The notes under the pieces are model-generated. The model worked only from the letters and a program-made list of their open reading frames with translations, was not told the origin of the DNA and did no database searches. From Alphaproteobacteria bacterium (lineage in GTDB: Bacteria; Pseudomonadota; Alphaproteobacteria; JAJFFI01): a stretch of 64,000 nucleotides of DNA. How positions within the stretch are numbered: position 1 is the first letter of the stretch; every line of letters begins with the position of its first letter. Location: assembly GCA_030066595.1 (NCBI GenBank), contig JASJBI010000032.1, positions 1 through 64,000 on the forward strand, in the 5' to 3' direction. Shown one piece after another: positions 55,861-64,000 of this stretch. The translations under genes were made by a program, and so were the position numbers.

Positions 55861-58125
55861 ATGGCGAGCGAAGAAACCAACAAGGTCATCTTTGAAGAGG
55901 CGTTGCTGATGCACGCGTCGGGACGGCCGGGCAAGATCTCGATCGCGCCAACCAAGCCGCTGACCACGCAACGCGATTTGGCGCTGGCCTATTCGCCCGG
56001 CGTCGCCGCGCCCTGCCTGGCGATCAACAAGGATCCGTCCCTTGCCTACGACTATACCGCCAAGGGCAATGTAGTCGCGGTCATCTCCAACGGTACGGCG
56101 GTGCTGGGGCTGGGCGATCTCGGCGCCTTGGGCGCGAAACCGGTGATGGAGGGCAAGGCCGTCCTGTTCAAGCGCTTTGCCGACATCGACGGCATCGACC
56201 TCGAGGTCAACACGAGCGACGTGGACGAATTCGTGAACTGCGTCCGCTATCTCGGCAAAAGCTTCGGCGGGATCAACCTCGAGGACATCAAGGCGCCGGA
56301 ATGCTTCATCATCGAAGAGCGGCTCCGGGAGCTGGTGGACATCCCCGTCTTCCACGACGACCAGCACGGCACCGCGATCATTGCCGCCGCCGGCCTGCTC
56401 AACGCGCTGGAGCTCACCGGGCGCAAGATCGAGCAGGCGACCATGGTGGTGAACGGCGCCGGCGCCGGAGCCATCGCCTGCATTGACCTGCTCAAGAAAA
56501 TGGGCATGCAGGCCGACAACATCACCATGTGCGACACCCGCGGGGTAATCTACCGCGGCCGCGAGCAGGGCATGAACCAGTGGAAGTCCGCCCACGCGGT
56601 CGACACCAAGGCGCGCACGCTGGAAGAGGCCATGAAGGGCGCGGACGTGTTCTTCGGCCTATCCATTGCGGGCGCCGCCAGCCAGGACATGATCAAGTCC
56701 ATGGCGGACCAGCCTTTGATCTTCGCCATGGCCAACCCGGATCCGGAAATCACCCCCGAAGAGGTGCGCGCGGCGCGCGACGACGCCATCATCTGCACGG
56801 GCCGGTCGGACTATCCGAATCAGATCAACAACGTGCTGGGCTTTCCGTACATCTTTCGGGGCGCCTTGGACGTGCGTGCTTCGACCATCAACGACGAGAT
56901 GAAGATCGCTGCGGCCCGCGCGCTCGCCGATCTGGCGCGGGAAGAGGTGCCGGATGAAGTGGCCGCCGCCTACGCGGGAAAACGGCTCCGGTACGGACCC
57001 GACTACATCATTCCGGTGCCGTTCGACCCGCGGTTGATCTCCGCCGTGCCGCCGGCGGTGGCCCAGGCGGCCATGGATACGGGCGTGGCCCGCCGGCCCA
57101 TCGTCGACACCGAAACCTATGTCGCGGAGCTGTCGGCCCGGCTCGACCCGACCGCCAGCAGCCTGCAGATGATCTTCGAGAAGGTGCGCAACAGTCCCCG
57201 TCGGGTGGTCTTCGCCGAGGGCGAGGAGGAGCGCACGATCCGGGCGGCCCTGGTCTTCCGCAACGGCGGCTACGGGACCCCGATCCTGGTCGGTCGAGAC
57301 GACGCCATCCGCGAGGCGATCGCCCAGATGGGGTTGAGCGAGGATGGCTTCGAGATCCAGAACGCACGGCTGTCCAAGGACAACGAGCGCTACTCGGACT
57401 TGGTCTATCAGCGCCTGCAGCGCCAGGGCCTGCTCTATCGCGATTGCCAGCGCATGGTGAACCAGAACCGAAACGTGTTTGCCGCCTGCATGGTGGCGCA
57501 GGGCGATGCGGACGCCATGGTCACCGGGCTCACCCGCCGGTTCCACGTGGGTTATGAGGACATCACCCGGGTGATCGACGCCGAGCAGGGCCAGCGCGTG
57601 TTCGGTATCTCGATCCTGGTGAGCCGCGGGCAAACGGTGTTTCTCGCGGATACCAGCGTGCATGAAGAGCCGTCTTCGGTCGAGCTTGCGGACGTCGCCC
57701 TGCAGGCCGCGGACGTGGCCCGAAAGCTGGGCCACGAGCCGCGGGTTGCGTTCTTGTCCTTCTCCAACTTCGGAAACCCGATGAGCGACCACACCGTCAG
57801 GCTGCGCGATGCGGTTTCGCTGCTCGATGCCCGATCCGTGGACTTCGAGTATGACGGCGAAATGACCGCCGATGTGGCGCTCGAGCCGGCGATGATGGAG
57901 CTTTACCCGTTCTGCCGGCTGTCGGGACCGGCCAATGTGCTGGTCATGCCCGATCTGCATTCCGCCAACATCGCCGCGAAGATGTTCCAGAAACTTGGCG
58001 GCGGCACGGTGATCGGCCCAATCCTCAAAGGTTTGAGCAAACCGGTGCAGATCAGCCACATGGGCGCCACCGCGAACGATCTCGTCAACCTGGCCGCTCT
58101 GGCCGCGCACGACGCGCTGGAGTGA
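55861..58125 (+). CDS. maeB: Malic enzyme, NADP-dependent type, with phosphate acetyltransferase-like domain
   Basis: A 754-residue two-module protein. Residues 10-425 form the malic enzyme: [56 protein letters not shown], and the metal site in [10 protein letters not shown] with NAD(P) motif [11 protein letters not shown]. From about 440 on lies a PTA-like domain ([40 protein letters not shown]) that is regulatory in MaeB and not a catalytic acetyltransferase. It makes pyruvate and NADPH from malate. Confidence 0.95.
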   Translation: MASEETNKVIFEEALLMHASGRPGKISIAPTKPLTTQRDLALAYSPGVAAPCLAINKDPSLAYDYTAKGNVVAVISNGTAVLGLGDLGALGAKPVMEGKAVLFKRFADIDGIDLEVNTSDVDEFVNCVRYLGKSFGGINLEDIKAPECFIIEERLRELVDIPVFHDDQHGTAIIAAAGLLNALELTGRKIEQATMVVNGAGAGAIACIDLLKKMGMQADNITMCDTRGVIYRGREQGMNQWKSAHAVDTKARTLEEAMKGADVFFGLSIAGAASQDMIKSMADQPLIFAMANPDPEITPEEVRAARDDAIICTGRSDYPNQINNVLGFPYIFRGALDVRASTINDEMKIAAARALADLAREEVPDEVAAAYAGKRLRYGPDYIIPVPFDPRLISAVPPAVAQAAMDTGVARRPIVDTETYVAELSARLDPTASSLQMIFEKVRNSPRRVVFAEGEEERTIRAALVFRNGGYGTPILVGRDDAIREAIAQMGLSEDGFEIQNARLSKDNERYSDLVYQRLQRQGLLYRDCQRMVNQNRNVFAACMVAQGDADAMVTGLTRRFHVGYEDITRVIDAEQGQRVFGISILVSRGQTVFLADTSVHEEPSSVELADVALQAADVARKLGHEPRVAFLSFSNFGNPMSDHTVRLRDAVSLLDARSVDFEYDGEMTADVALEPAMMELYPFCRLSGPANVLVMPDLHSANIAAKMFQKLGGGTVIGPILKGLSKPVQISHMGATANDLVNLAALAAHDALE

Positions 58126-58161
58126 ACAAGGCGCCGCGGGCAGCACGCGGGCCTGAAGCGC

Positions 58162-59568
58162 ATGCCGAGCGAACGGGACCCCGCCGGCCGTAGCGATTCC
58201 GCGGTGCCGACCACCATGGTGATCGCAGCACCTGGCGTGATCGTGCTTGGTTTTCTCGCAGCGACCGGCCTGCTCACCCCCTTGCCGGCCATTCTGGCGG
58301 CGGCCGTTGTTCTGGCGGGGGCCGTTTTCCTGGCGGGACGGTTGCGTCGCGCCCTCGCCTCGGTGCGTGCGTTCGTGGACCGCCTTAGCAGCGCGCCGGA
58401 CTCGCTGCCGCCGAAAACGAACATTTCGGGCCTGACGGAGTTGGTCTCCGCAGTTGTCCGGCTGTCCCGGTCACAGGACCGCGAACGCCAAGCCGGCGAA
58501 GAGCGTTTTCACGCGGTGGAGACAATCTTTGACGGCTTACCGGACCCTGTGGCTACGCTCGATCAGGACTGTCGGCTGCTCTCGGCCAATGCGGCGGCAC
58601 AGGACCGCTTTGGCGACCACATCATCGGGCTTGATCTGGGGGCGGCGCTGCGCCATCCCGGTCTGCGCGACGCCGCAATCGAGGTCATCGCCCTTGGCGC
58701 CAAGAACAAGCAGGCCCGCCGGGAAGTGGAGTTCTCGGTGGCCGGCGCGGTGGTCCGGTTCTACCGTGCGCTGGTCATCAGTTTGCCAGCTTCCTCGGAC
58801 TCCGGACCGGCGGCCGTCCTGGCCCTGCAGGATCTCACCGCGGCCAAACGCATTGATGAGCTGCGGGGCGATTTCGTTGCCAATGTCAGCCATGAACTGA
58901 AGACGCCGCTTTCGGGATTGGTTGGCTTCATCGAGACCTTGCGGGGCCCCGCCGCTGGAGATGAAAAGGCGCGCGAAGAGTTCCTCGACATCATGGACCA
59001 GCAGGCGGCCCGCATGTCGGGCCTGATCAAAGACCTCTTGTCCCTGTCGGCGATCGAGGCGAACGAGCATCTTCAACCGATCGAGCGGATCGACCTCTTG
59101 CCGGTCGTGCGCCGATCAATTCGCCAGATGGAGGGGCGGGCCAAGAGCCGAGGCGTGAAGCTGTCCCTCATGGTGGCCGAAGATCTCCCGCAGGAGGTCA
59201 TGGTGATCGGAGATCTGGATCAGATTGCACAGGTCTTCGAAAACCTGATCGACAATGCCATCAAGTACAGCCCGCAGAGTGGCGAGGTGCGCGTTGCCAT
59301 GCGCCGCGCCCGTGGCGCGGTGCCCAGCTATGCCGTGGAAATCGCCGATCAGGGAGAAGGCATCGCCCCCGAGCACGTCCCGCGCCTGACCGAACGGTTC
59401 TACCGCGTCGACCCCGCCCGGTCCCGCCAGCTCGGCGGCACAGGCTTGGGCTTGGCGATCGTCAAGCACATTCTCAACCGTCACCAGGGCAGCCTGCATA
59501 TCTCCAGCACGCCTGGCGAGGGCAGCCGGTTCACGGTGCGCCTTCCGACGGCGCCGGAATCGTCCTGA
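58162..59568 (+). CDS. PhoR-like sensor histidine kinase, no response regulator beside it
   Basis: A 468-residue histidine kinase. Two hydrophobic segments (VIAAPGVIVLGFLAATGLLTP and ILAAAVVLAGAVFLAG, residues 20-60) form a short N-terminal anchor with no large periplasmic loop, as in PhoR. A PAS-like region (about 115-225) precedes the HisKA box VANVSHELKTPLSGL (H244). The HATPase has NLIDNAIKYSPQSG and GGTGLGLAIVKHILNRHQG. No phoB/phoU or pst genes follow; the next gene is a chemoreceptor. Its ligand is unknown. Confidence 0.85.
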   Translation: MPSERDPAGRSDSAVPTTMVIAAPGVIVLGFLAATGLLTPLPAILAAAVVLAGAVFLAGRLRRALASVRAFVDRLSSAPDSLPPKTNISGLTELVSAVVRLSRSQDRERQAGEERFHAVETIFDGLPDPVATLDQDCRLLSANAAAQDRFGDHIIGLDLGAALRHPGLRDAAIEVIALGAKNKQARREVEFSVAGAVVRFYRALVISLPASSDSGPAAVLALQDLTAAKRIDELRGDFVANVSHELKTPLSGLVGFIETLRGPAAGDEKAREEFLDIMDQQAARMSGLIKDLLSLSAIEANEHLQPIERIDLLPVVRRSIRQMEGRAKSRGVKLSLMVAEDLPQEVMVIGDLDQIAQVFENLIDNAIKYSPQSGEVRVAMRRARGAVPSYAVEIADQGEGIAPEHVPRLTERFYRVDPARSRQLGGTGLGLAIVKHILNRHQGSLHISSTPGEGSRFTVRLPTAPESS

Positions 59569-59971
59569 TCGCCAACATTGGCCCGTCGGTCCGCCGCATC
59601 TCTATCTCTAAAGTGTCGGCGCAGAGATGGCGCACTAACGAAATATTAACCACAGAGTTTGAGGACTCTATATTTGTTTTGAAGAGTACTTTTCTTTATA
59701 ATTCATAAAGATATTGCAGTTATGATATAGTTTCCAAAACAACGTATATGCAATAAAACAATATATACTGAGCAGATAGTGAAGCAGTAATTTCTCCACC
59801 TTTCGGGGTGGGTCGAGCATCCAAGCCGGCCCAGTTCCGGGCCGGCATCTTTCGGGGACGCTGAAGCTCTGGGTTTGCGAGTGCCCTGTTCGGGCGCTTG
59901 GAGCCTTTCTGCCGGGACCAAACGGTCGCCGCCGGGACACGCGGCGACTGGCACAAGAGACGGAGATGAGT
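59569..59971 (+). other. AT-rich patch and structured 5' leader upstream of the chemoreceptor
   Basis: This 403-base gap has a very AT-rich stretch at about 59640-59795, unlike the surrounding DNA. The leader that follows holds four hairpins: 59796-59811 (CCACC/GGTGG), 59825-59846 (GCCGGCCC/GGGCCGGC, loop of 6), 59883-59895 (GCCC/GGGC) and 59925-59948 (GTCGCCGC/GCGGCGAC). Six outer bases (59820-59825 with 59897-59902) could close the middle ones as a junction. The last hairpin ends 13 bases before GGAG, where a switch over the start could act. No known riboswitch class was recognised. Confidence 0.45.
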
Positions 59972-62185
59972 ATGACAGCGACAGGCGGCCCCTTCACACC
60001 CGATCACACAGAAGACACAGCAGGCAAAGGAGGGACCGCCGAGACCCGTTCAAAGCGATCCCGGTCCTCGCGCACCGGCAGGCGGCCGCTCGACGCCTTC
60101 CTGCACCGGCAGACGATCTTTGCCCGCATCAACATGCTGGTGGGGCTGGGGCTGTTCGCGATCTTCGGGTTGGCCGGCATCTACCTGTACAACAGCAGCC
60201 AAGTGAGCGCTTTGACCCGGGCCGAGCACACCGACGTCGCCATCAAGGACCTGATACAGACCGTCGACAAGGGCATGCTGCAGATGCGCCGGCGGGAAAA
60301 GGACTTCCTGCTCCGCAAGGATCTCAAATACGCCGAACGGTACAACCAGGAGCTGGCTGCCGTCACTGAGACCCTCGACGAGCTTGCCGCCCAACCAGTG
60401 ACCGGGGCGATGCGGGAGCAGATCGAAACGATCCGCGGCGGCCTGCAGCGGCACGGCGAGAAGTTCAGCGAGGTCGTCACGCAGCAAGAGACCATCGGCC
60501 TGAACGAGAAATCGGGCTTGCAGGGCAGCCTGCGCAAGTCGGTGCATGCCGTGGAGACCCGGCTCAAGGACTTGGGCGCTCCGGCCGAGATGACCGTGAC
60601 CATGCTGATGATGCGGCGCCACGAGAAGGATTTCATCATGCGGCGCGCGGACAAGTACATCGGCCGCATGGACAAACGCCTGGAAGAGTTCACCGCTCAG
60701 CTCGCGCTCTCATCACTGGCGCGGCAAGAACAAGAGGAAATCGCCGAGCTCATGGCGTCCTATCATGCCGACTTCAAGGCCTTCGCCCAAGGCACCTTGA
60801 CGCTGATGGACAAGATCAAGGAGCTGAGCAGCATATACGCCGAGACCGCACCGGCCTTCGCCGAACTGATTGCGGCAATCGATGCGCGCGTGGCGGCCGA
60901 GGAACAGCAAAGAGAAACGGTTGAGGCCCGAGCGCGCATGATCTTGGCCATTGCCGGCCTGTTTCTGCTGGCCGTGTTCGTAATCGCGAGCGTGCTGGTG
61001 GCGCGCAGCATCACCCGGCCCGTGCAGCGGCTTACCACGGTCATGAACAAGCTGGCCCAGGGCGAGATCAACGTTGACATACCGGCGACCGCACAGAAGG
61101 ACGAGATCGGCCAGATGGCCCGCGCCGTCGAGGTTTTCAAACAAAACGCCGTCGAGAAGGAGCGGCTGGCTGAGGAACAAAAACAAGAACAGACCCGACA
61201 GGAGGAAGAACGTCAGCGCCGGGAAAGGGAGAAGCAAGAGCGGCTCGAACGGGAAGAAGACGCGCGCAAGCAGGACGAGGCGCGGAAAGAGCAGGAGCGC
61301 CAGCGCGAGGCCGAGGAGCAACGAAAGCAGGTTGAGCGTGCGGAGAAGATCAGACAGGTCTCGGACGACTTCGACGCCGGTGTGTCGCAGGTGATCGACG
61401 CGGTAACCACCGCGGCGACGGAGCTGCAATCCACAGCCGAGTCCATGTCAGCGACGGCAGAGCAGGCTAGTCGCCAGTCCACGGCAGTGGCGGCCGCCTC
61501 GGAGGAGGCTTCGACCAACGTGCAGACGGTGGCGTCCGCGGCCGAGGAGATGTCCGGCTCGATCGGCGAGATCAGCCGGCAGGTGAGCCAGTCGACCGAG
61601 ATCGCCCATAGGGCGGTGACCGAGGCGAACCGGACCAACGAGACGGTGCAAGGCTTGGCCGAAGCGGCCCAGAAGATCGGCGAAGTCGTGGACCTGATCT
61701 CGGACATCGCCGAGCAGACCAACCTGTTGGCGCTCAACGCCACCATTGAGGCGGCCCGGGCGGGCGACGCCGGCAAGGGCTTCGCGGTGGTGGCGTCGGA
61801 GGTCAAGAGCCTGGCCAACCAGACCGCCAAGGCAACCGAAGAGATCGCCAGCCAGATCGGCGCCATGCAGTCGGTCACCGGCGAGGCGGTCGACGCCATC
61901 AAGGGCATCGGCGGCACCATCGAGCAGATCAACGAGATCGCCACCACCATCGCGTCCGCCGTCGAGCAGCAGGGTGCCGCGACCCAGGAGATCGCTCGCA
62001 ACGTGCAGGAGGCGTCGAAGGGCACCAGTGAGGTGACGTGCAATATCTCGGGCGTAAACCAGGCGGCCAGTGAGACAGGTAATTCGGCCAGGCAGGTGCT
62101 CGACGCGACGGGTCAGTTGACCGAGCAGTCGGACAACCTGCGCACCGAGGTGGCCAGGTTCCTGGAGTTTATCCGGGCGGCGTAA
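59972..62185 (+). CDS. Methyl-accepting chemotaxis protein with HBM-type sensor and charged insertion
   Basis: A 737-residue chemoreceptor. A basic N-terminal stretch is followed by transmembrane helix 1 (LVGLGLFAIFGLAGIYLYNS), then a long helical periplasmic part (about 75-320) that looks like a helical-bimodular sensor with repeated REKDFLLRK and HEKDFIMRR, then helix 2, HAMP, and the signalling tip EQTNLLALNATIEAARAGDAGKGFAVVASEVKSLA. Between HAMP and the signalling domain is an extra highly charged E/K/R/Q coiled coil (about 60 residues). The second ATG is used because GGAG lies six bases ahead; the first touches it. Confidence 0.88.
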   Translation: MTATGGPFTPDHTEDTAGKGGTAETRSKRSRSSRTGRRPLDAFLHRQTIFARINMLVGLGLFAIFGLAGIYLYNSSQVSALTRAEHTDVAIKDLIQTVDKGMLQMRRREKDFLLRKDLKYAERYNQELAAVTETLDELAAQPVTGAMREQIETIRGGLQRHGEKFSEVVTQQETIGLNEKSGLQGSLRKSVHAVETRLKDLGAPAEMTVTMLMMRRHEKDFIMRRADKYIGRMDKRLEEFTAQLALSSLARQEQEEIAELMASYHADFKAFAQGTLTLMDKIKELSSIYAETAPAFAELIAAIDARVAAEEQQRETVEARARMILAIAGLFLLAVFVIASVLVARSITRPVQRLTTVMNKLAQGEINVDIPATAQKDEIGQMARAVEVFKQNAVEKERLAEEQKQEQTRQEEERQRREREKQERLEREEDARKQDEARKEQERQREAEEQRKQVERAEKIRQVSDDFDAGVSQVIDAVTTAATELQSTAESMSATAEQASRQSTAVAAASEEASTNVQTVASAAEEMSGSIGEISRQVSQSTEIAHRAVTEANRTNETVQGLAEAAQKIGEVVDLISDIAEQTNLLALNATIEAARAGDAGKGFAVVASEVKSLANQTAKATEEIASQIGAMQSVTGEAVDAIKGIGGTIEQINEIATTIASAVEQQGAATQEIARNVQEASKGTSEVTCNISGVNQAASETGNSARQVLDATGQLTEQSDNLRTEVARFLEFIRAA

Positions 62186-62329
62186 AGCCCAACACGAAGA
62201 GGAACGGCGTCGAAGCGGCGGCTATGGGGCGAGATCCGATAGGCGCGAATGCCAGACGGACGGTGTGACGGTCGCGCGGTTGCGACCGGAGAGACGGCGG
62301 CTCGTCGTCCCGCAACGTGCGGCCAGCCT

Positions 62330-62403
62330 CTAACTGGCTTCGCAGCACATCGATAACACGCCTGGCGAGGGGAGCCAGTTCACGCCGCGCCTGCCTGCTT
62401 TCC
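62330..62403 (+). pseudogene. Remnant of a histidine-kinase C-terminus
   Basis: One frame reads QHIDNTPGEGSQFTPRLPA just after a stop. It matches the last motif of HATPase domains, STPGEGSRFTVRLP in the upstream kinase (59500-59550), at protein and base level. There is no upstream open frame or start, so it is a degenerate piece of a second kinase gene or a small local duplication. In the rest of 62186-62762 there is no recognised gene. Confidence 0.4.
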
Positions 62404-62670
62404 GATCGCAAATTCGCAAACGAGGTACCGCTCGAATCACCCGAAGATCAAGACGACTTGACAATCCAACCGGCGCACACAACGGCGCAATTTCCTACCG
62501 ACTTAATACCAAAGACAATCGGGGGTTCGAGCAATGATGCGGAAAAGACACACCAAAGCGGAAACCTGGCGCTGTTGCAGACCTATAATGTAGCCGTAAC
62601 AGTCTTGTCACAATTACCCTGTTTAACCGGAGGTCAATAGAGGGGTCCTTTGGCCTGCGGCGTTTTTGCG

Positions 62671-62698
62671 TTGCCGTTGAAGGCCATCGGTATACAAT
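62671..62698 (+). promoter_or_regulatory. Candidate porin promoter
   Basis: TTGCCG (62671-62676) and TACAAT (62693-62698) are 16 bases apart and 65 bases before the porin ATG. A perfect TATAAT at 62584-62589 is a second possible -10, without a clear -35. Confidence 0.4.
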
Positions 62699-62762
62699 GC
62701 CAAGTGCGACTGCGAACCACTCGCAATTAGGGCACCAAGGAAAAGCAGGAGTGGAGAGGGTT

Positions 62763-64000
62763 ATGACAAGTCAAGCAATCGGGTCTCACCGGATGGACCT
62801 ATCGCGCCGGATGGGACGTGGCTTGCTAATGGGCGGTACGGCGCTCGCGCTGGTTCTCACCGTGGCCTCCGGGCCGGCGTCGGCCGAGACCAAGCGGGAA
62901 CGGCAACTCGAGAAGCGCATCGAGAACCTCGAGAACATGATGCGCGGTATGCAGGAGGAGCTGAAGCGCGCCCGGGACGAAGCCAAGCAGGCCAAGGAGG
63001 CGGCGACCAAGATCCCGGAGAAGGTCACCCGTTCGGGCAAGAAGGGCATCACGCTCACCGTCTCCGGCCAGGTGAACCGCGCGGTCCTGATGGCCAGCGA
63101 CGGCGAAGACGTCAACTGGTACAACGTGGACAACGATCATTCGTCGACCCGCGTCCGCTTTGAGGGCCGCGGCAAGATCAGCTCGGACTTCACGGTCGGC
63201 ACCAATTTCGAAGTCGAGATGCAGACCAATCCCAGCAACTCGGTCAACAAGTTCAACAACGAGGATCCTGGTGCGACGAGCTTCCGGACCCGTAAGACCG
63301 AGATCTTCTTCGACAGCAAGAAATTCGGCAAGCTGACCCTCGGCCACGGGCCGACCGCCTCGGACGGCTCGTCGGAGATCGATCTCACCGGGACCAACCT
63401 GGTGATCAAGTCCAACCAGGGCGAATTTGCCGGCGGCCAGATCTTCATCCGCGAGCGGAACGAAGGCACCAGCCAGAAGCTGCAGTCGACCAATCCCACG
63501 ATCGGCGGCACCTTCTCGAACTTCGACGGCTTGAGCCGCCAGGACCGTCTGCGCTACGACACGCCCAAGTTCTTTGGATTCCGGGCCGCGGGCTCGTTCC
63601 TGAACGAGTCGGCGATGGACGGCGCCGCCCTTTATGTCGGCAAGCACTTCGGGGTCAAGATGGCTGGCAAGATCGCCTACGCGCACGACCCGCAGGGCAG
63701 CAACGACCGCAACCAGCTGAGCGGCTCGGCCTCGGCCCTGCACGAGAGCACCGGCATCGGCCTAACCTTCGCCTCGGGCTGCCGCAACGCCTTCGGTTTC
63801 TCCGACGGCCCCAACGCGCAGAGCTGTACCGAAAAGTCCTTCTGGTACATCAAGCCCGGCTGGCAGTGGGACATCTTTGACTTCGGGCGCACCCATTTCG
63901 CGATCGACTACTACGACTCCCGCGGCATCGGCACCCGCGGCGACCGTGCCCGCTCGATCGGCGGCGGCATCGTGCAGAAGGTAGACGGCTGGTCGACGGA
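62763..64000 (+). CDS. Outer-membrane porin with N-terminal coiled coil (3' end beyond window)
   Basis: A protein of at least 412 residues, open at the window end. The signal peptide covers residues 1-41 (GRGLLMGGTALALVLTVASG, cleaved after ASA). A coiled-coil stalk follows (residues 42-90: RQLEKRIENLENMMRGMQEELKRARDEAK), then beta-strand repeats of a porin: ITLTVSGQVNRAVLMASDG, RVRFEGRGKISSDFTVGTNFEVEM, TEIFFDSKKFGKLTLGHGPTASDGSSEIDLTG and others. The coiled coil before a porin barrel is typical of alphaproteobacterial porins that bind peptidoglycan. AGAGG precedes the start. Substrate unknown. Confidence 0.88.
   Translation, partial: MTSQAIGSHRMDLSRRMGRGLLMGGTALALVLTVASGPASAETKRERQLEKRIENLENMMRGMQEELKRARDEAKQAKEAATKIPEKVTRSGKKGITLTVSGQVNRAVLMASDGEDVNWYNVDNDHSSTRVRFEGRGKISSDFTVGTNFEVEMQTNPSNSVNKFNNEDPGATSFRTRKTEIFFDSKKFGKLTLGHGPTASDGSSEIDLTGTNLVIKSNQGEFAGGQIFIRERNEGTSQKLQSTNPTIGGTFSNFDGLSRQDRLRYDTPKFFGFRAAGSFLNESAMDGAALYVGKHFGVKMAGKIAYAHDPQGSNDRNQLSGSASALHESTGIGLTFASGCRNAFGFSDGPNAQSCTEKSFWYIKPGWQWDIFDFGRTHFAIDYYDSRGIGTRGDRARSIGGGIVQKVDGWST

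Noticed and set aside
59796-59948. GEMM c-di-GMP riboswitch before the chemoreceptor
   Set aside because: A short GGGACGC-AAGC-like piece is present, but the first helix and the A-rich junction of GEMM are missing.
62600-62640. Pho box before the porin
   Set aside because: The TTGTCAC...CTGTTTA pattern has only partial matches and wrong spacing to the direct-repeat consensus.

Overview
The window is a high-G+C proteobacterial chromosome segment. Gene content and order point to an alphaproteobacterium of the Rhodospirillales/Rhodovibrionales type. The main pointers are hemW-rdgB-rph divergent from hrcA-grpE, dnaK-dnaJ with an alphaproteobacterial RpoH-type promoter, hslVU beside hisB-hisH-hisA-hisF-hisE, and the block trpS-murJ / glnD / mutS divergent from maeB. 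A phasin gene implies polyhydroxyalkanoate storage. No rRNA, tRNA or CRISPR array was recognised.

Layout: 1-915 is foreign-looking, lower-G+C DNA holding a perfect inverted repeat (arms of at least 117 bp) and a HEPN-family gene. It interrupts the competence/AAA gene yifB (comM) just before its Walker A motif. From 1.6 to 12.9 kb there are small regulators and housekeeping genes (TetR, SRAP, gshB, FecR-like, SirB1, yraN-rsmI, an LpoA-like lipoprotein, hemW-rdgB-rph). From 13 to 21 kb lies the heat-shock region (hrcA-grpE, dnaK-dnaJ, cold-shock protein). From 21.5 to 32.4 kb come dapB, hslVU, the histidine operon (with a GNAT gene inserted), a HIT protein, a class IV aminotransferase and a Sel1 protein. 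From 32.4 to 38.4 kb come Usp, TIGR02186/TauE, DUF2333, trpS and murJ.

From 38.5 to 47.5 kb an accessory block separates murJ from glnD, two genes that lie close together in many alphaproteobacteria. At its centre is a translationally overlapping operon of two divergent nicotianamine-synthase-like enzymes and a SAM methyltransferase. It sits behind a perfect 20-bp palindrome with lux-box geometry, and follows a gene for an unusual fusion of a dicarboxylate-type (SDF) transporter with a periplasmic amino-acid-binding domain. This is the best candidate in the window for an undescribed pathway, possibly a quorum- or signal-regulated small amino-carboxypropylated metabolite (metallophore-like) with its own transporter. 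The function is inference.

From 47.6 to 64 kb are glnD, a phasin gene with two PhaR-like sites, mutS, a MaeB-type malic enzyme, a PhoR-like kinase without a neighbouring response regulator, an AT-rich patch with a structured leader ahead of a chemoreceptor gene, a remnant of a histidine-kinase C-terminus, and a porin that runs off the window end.
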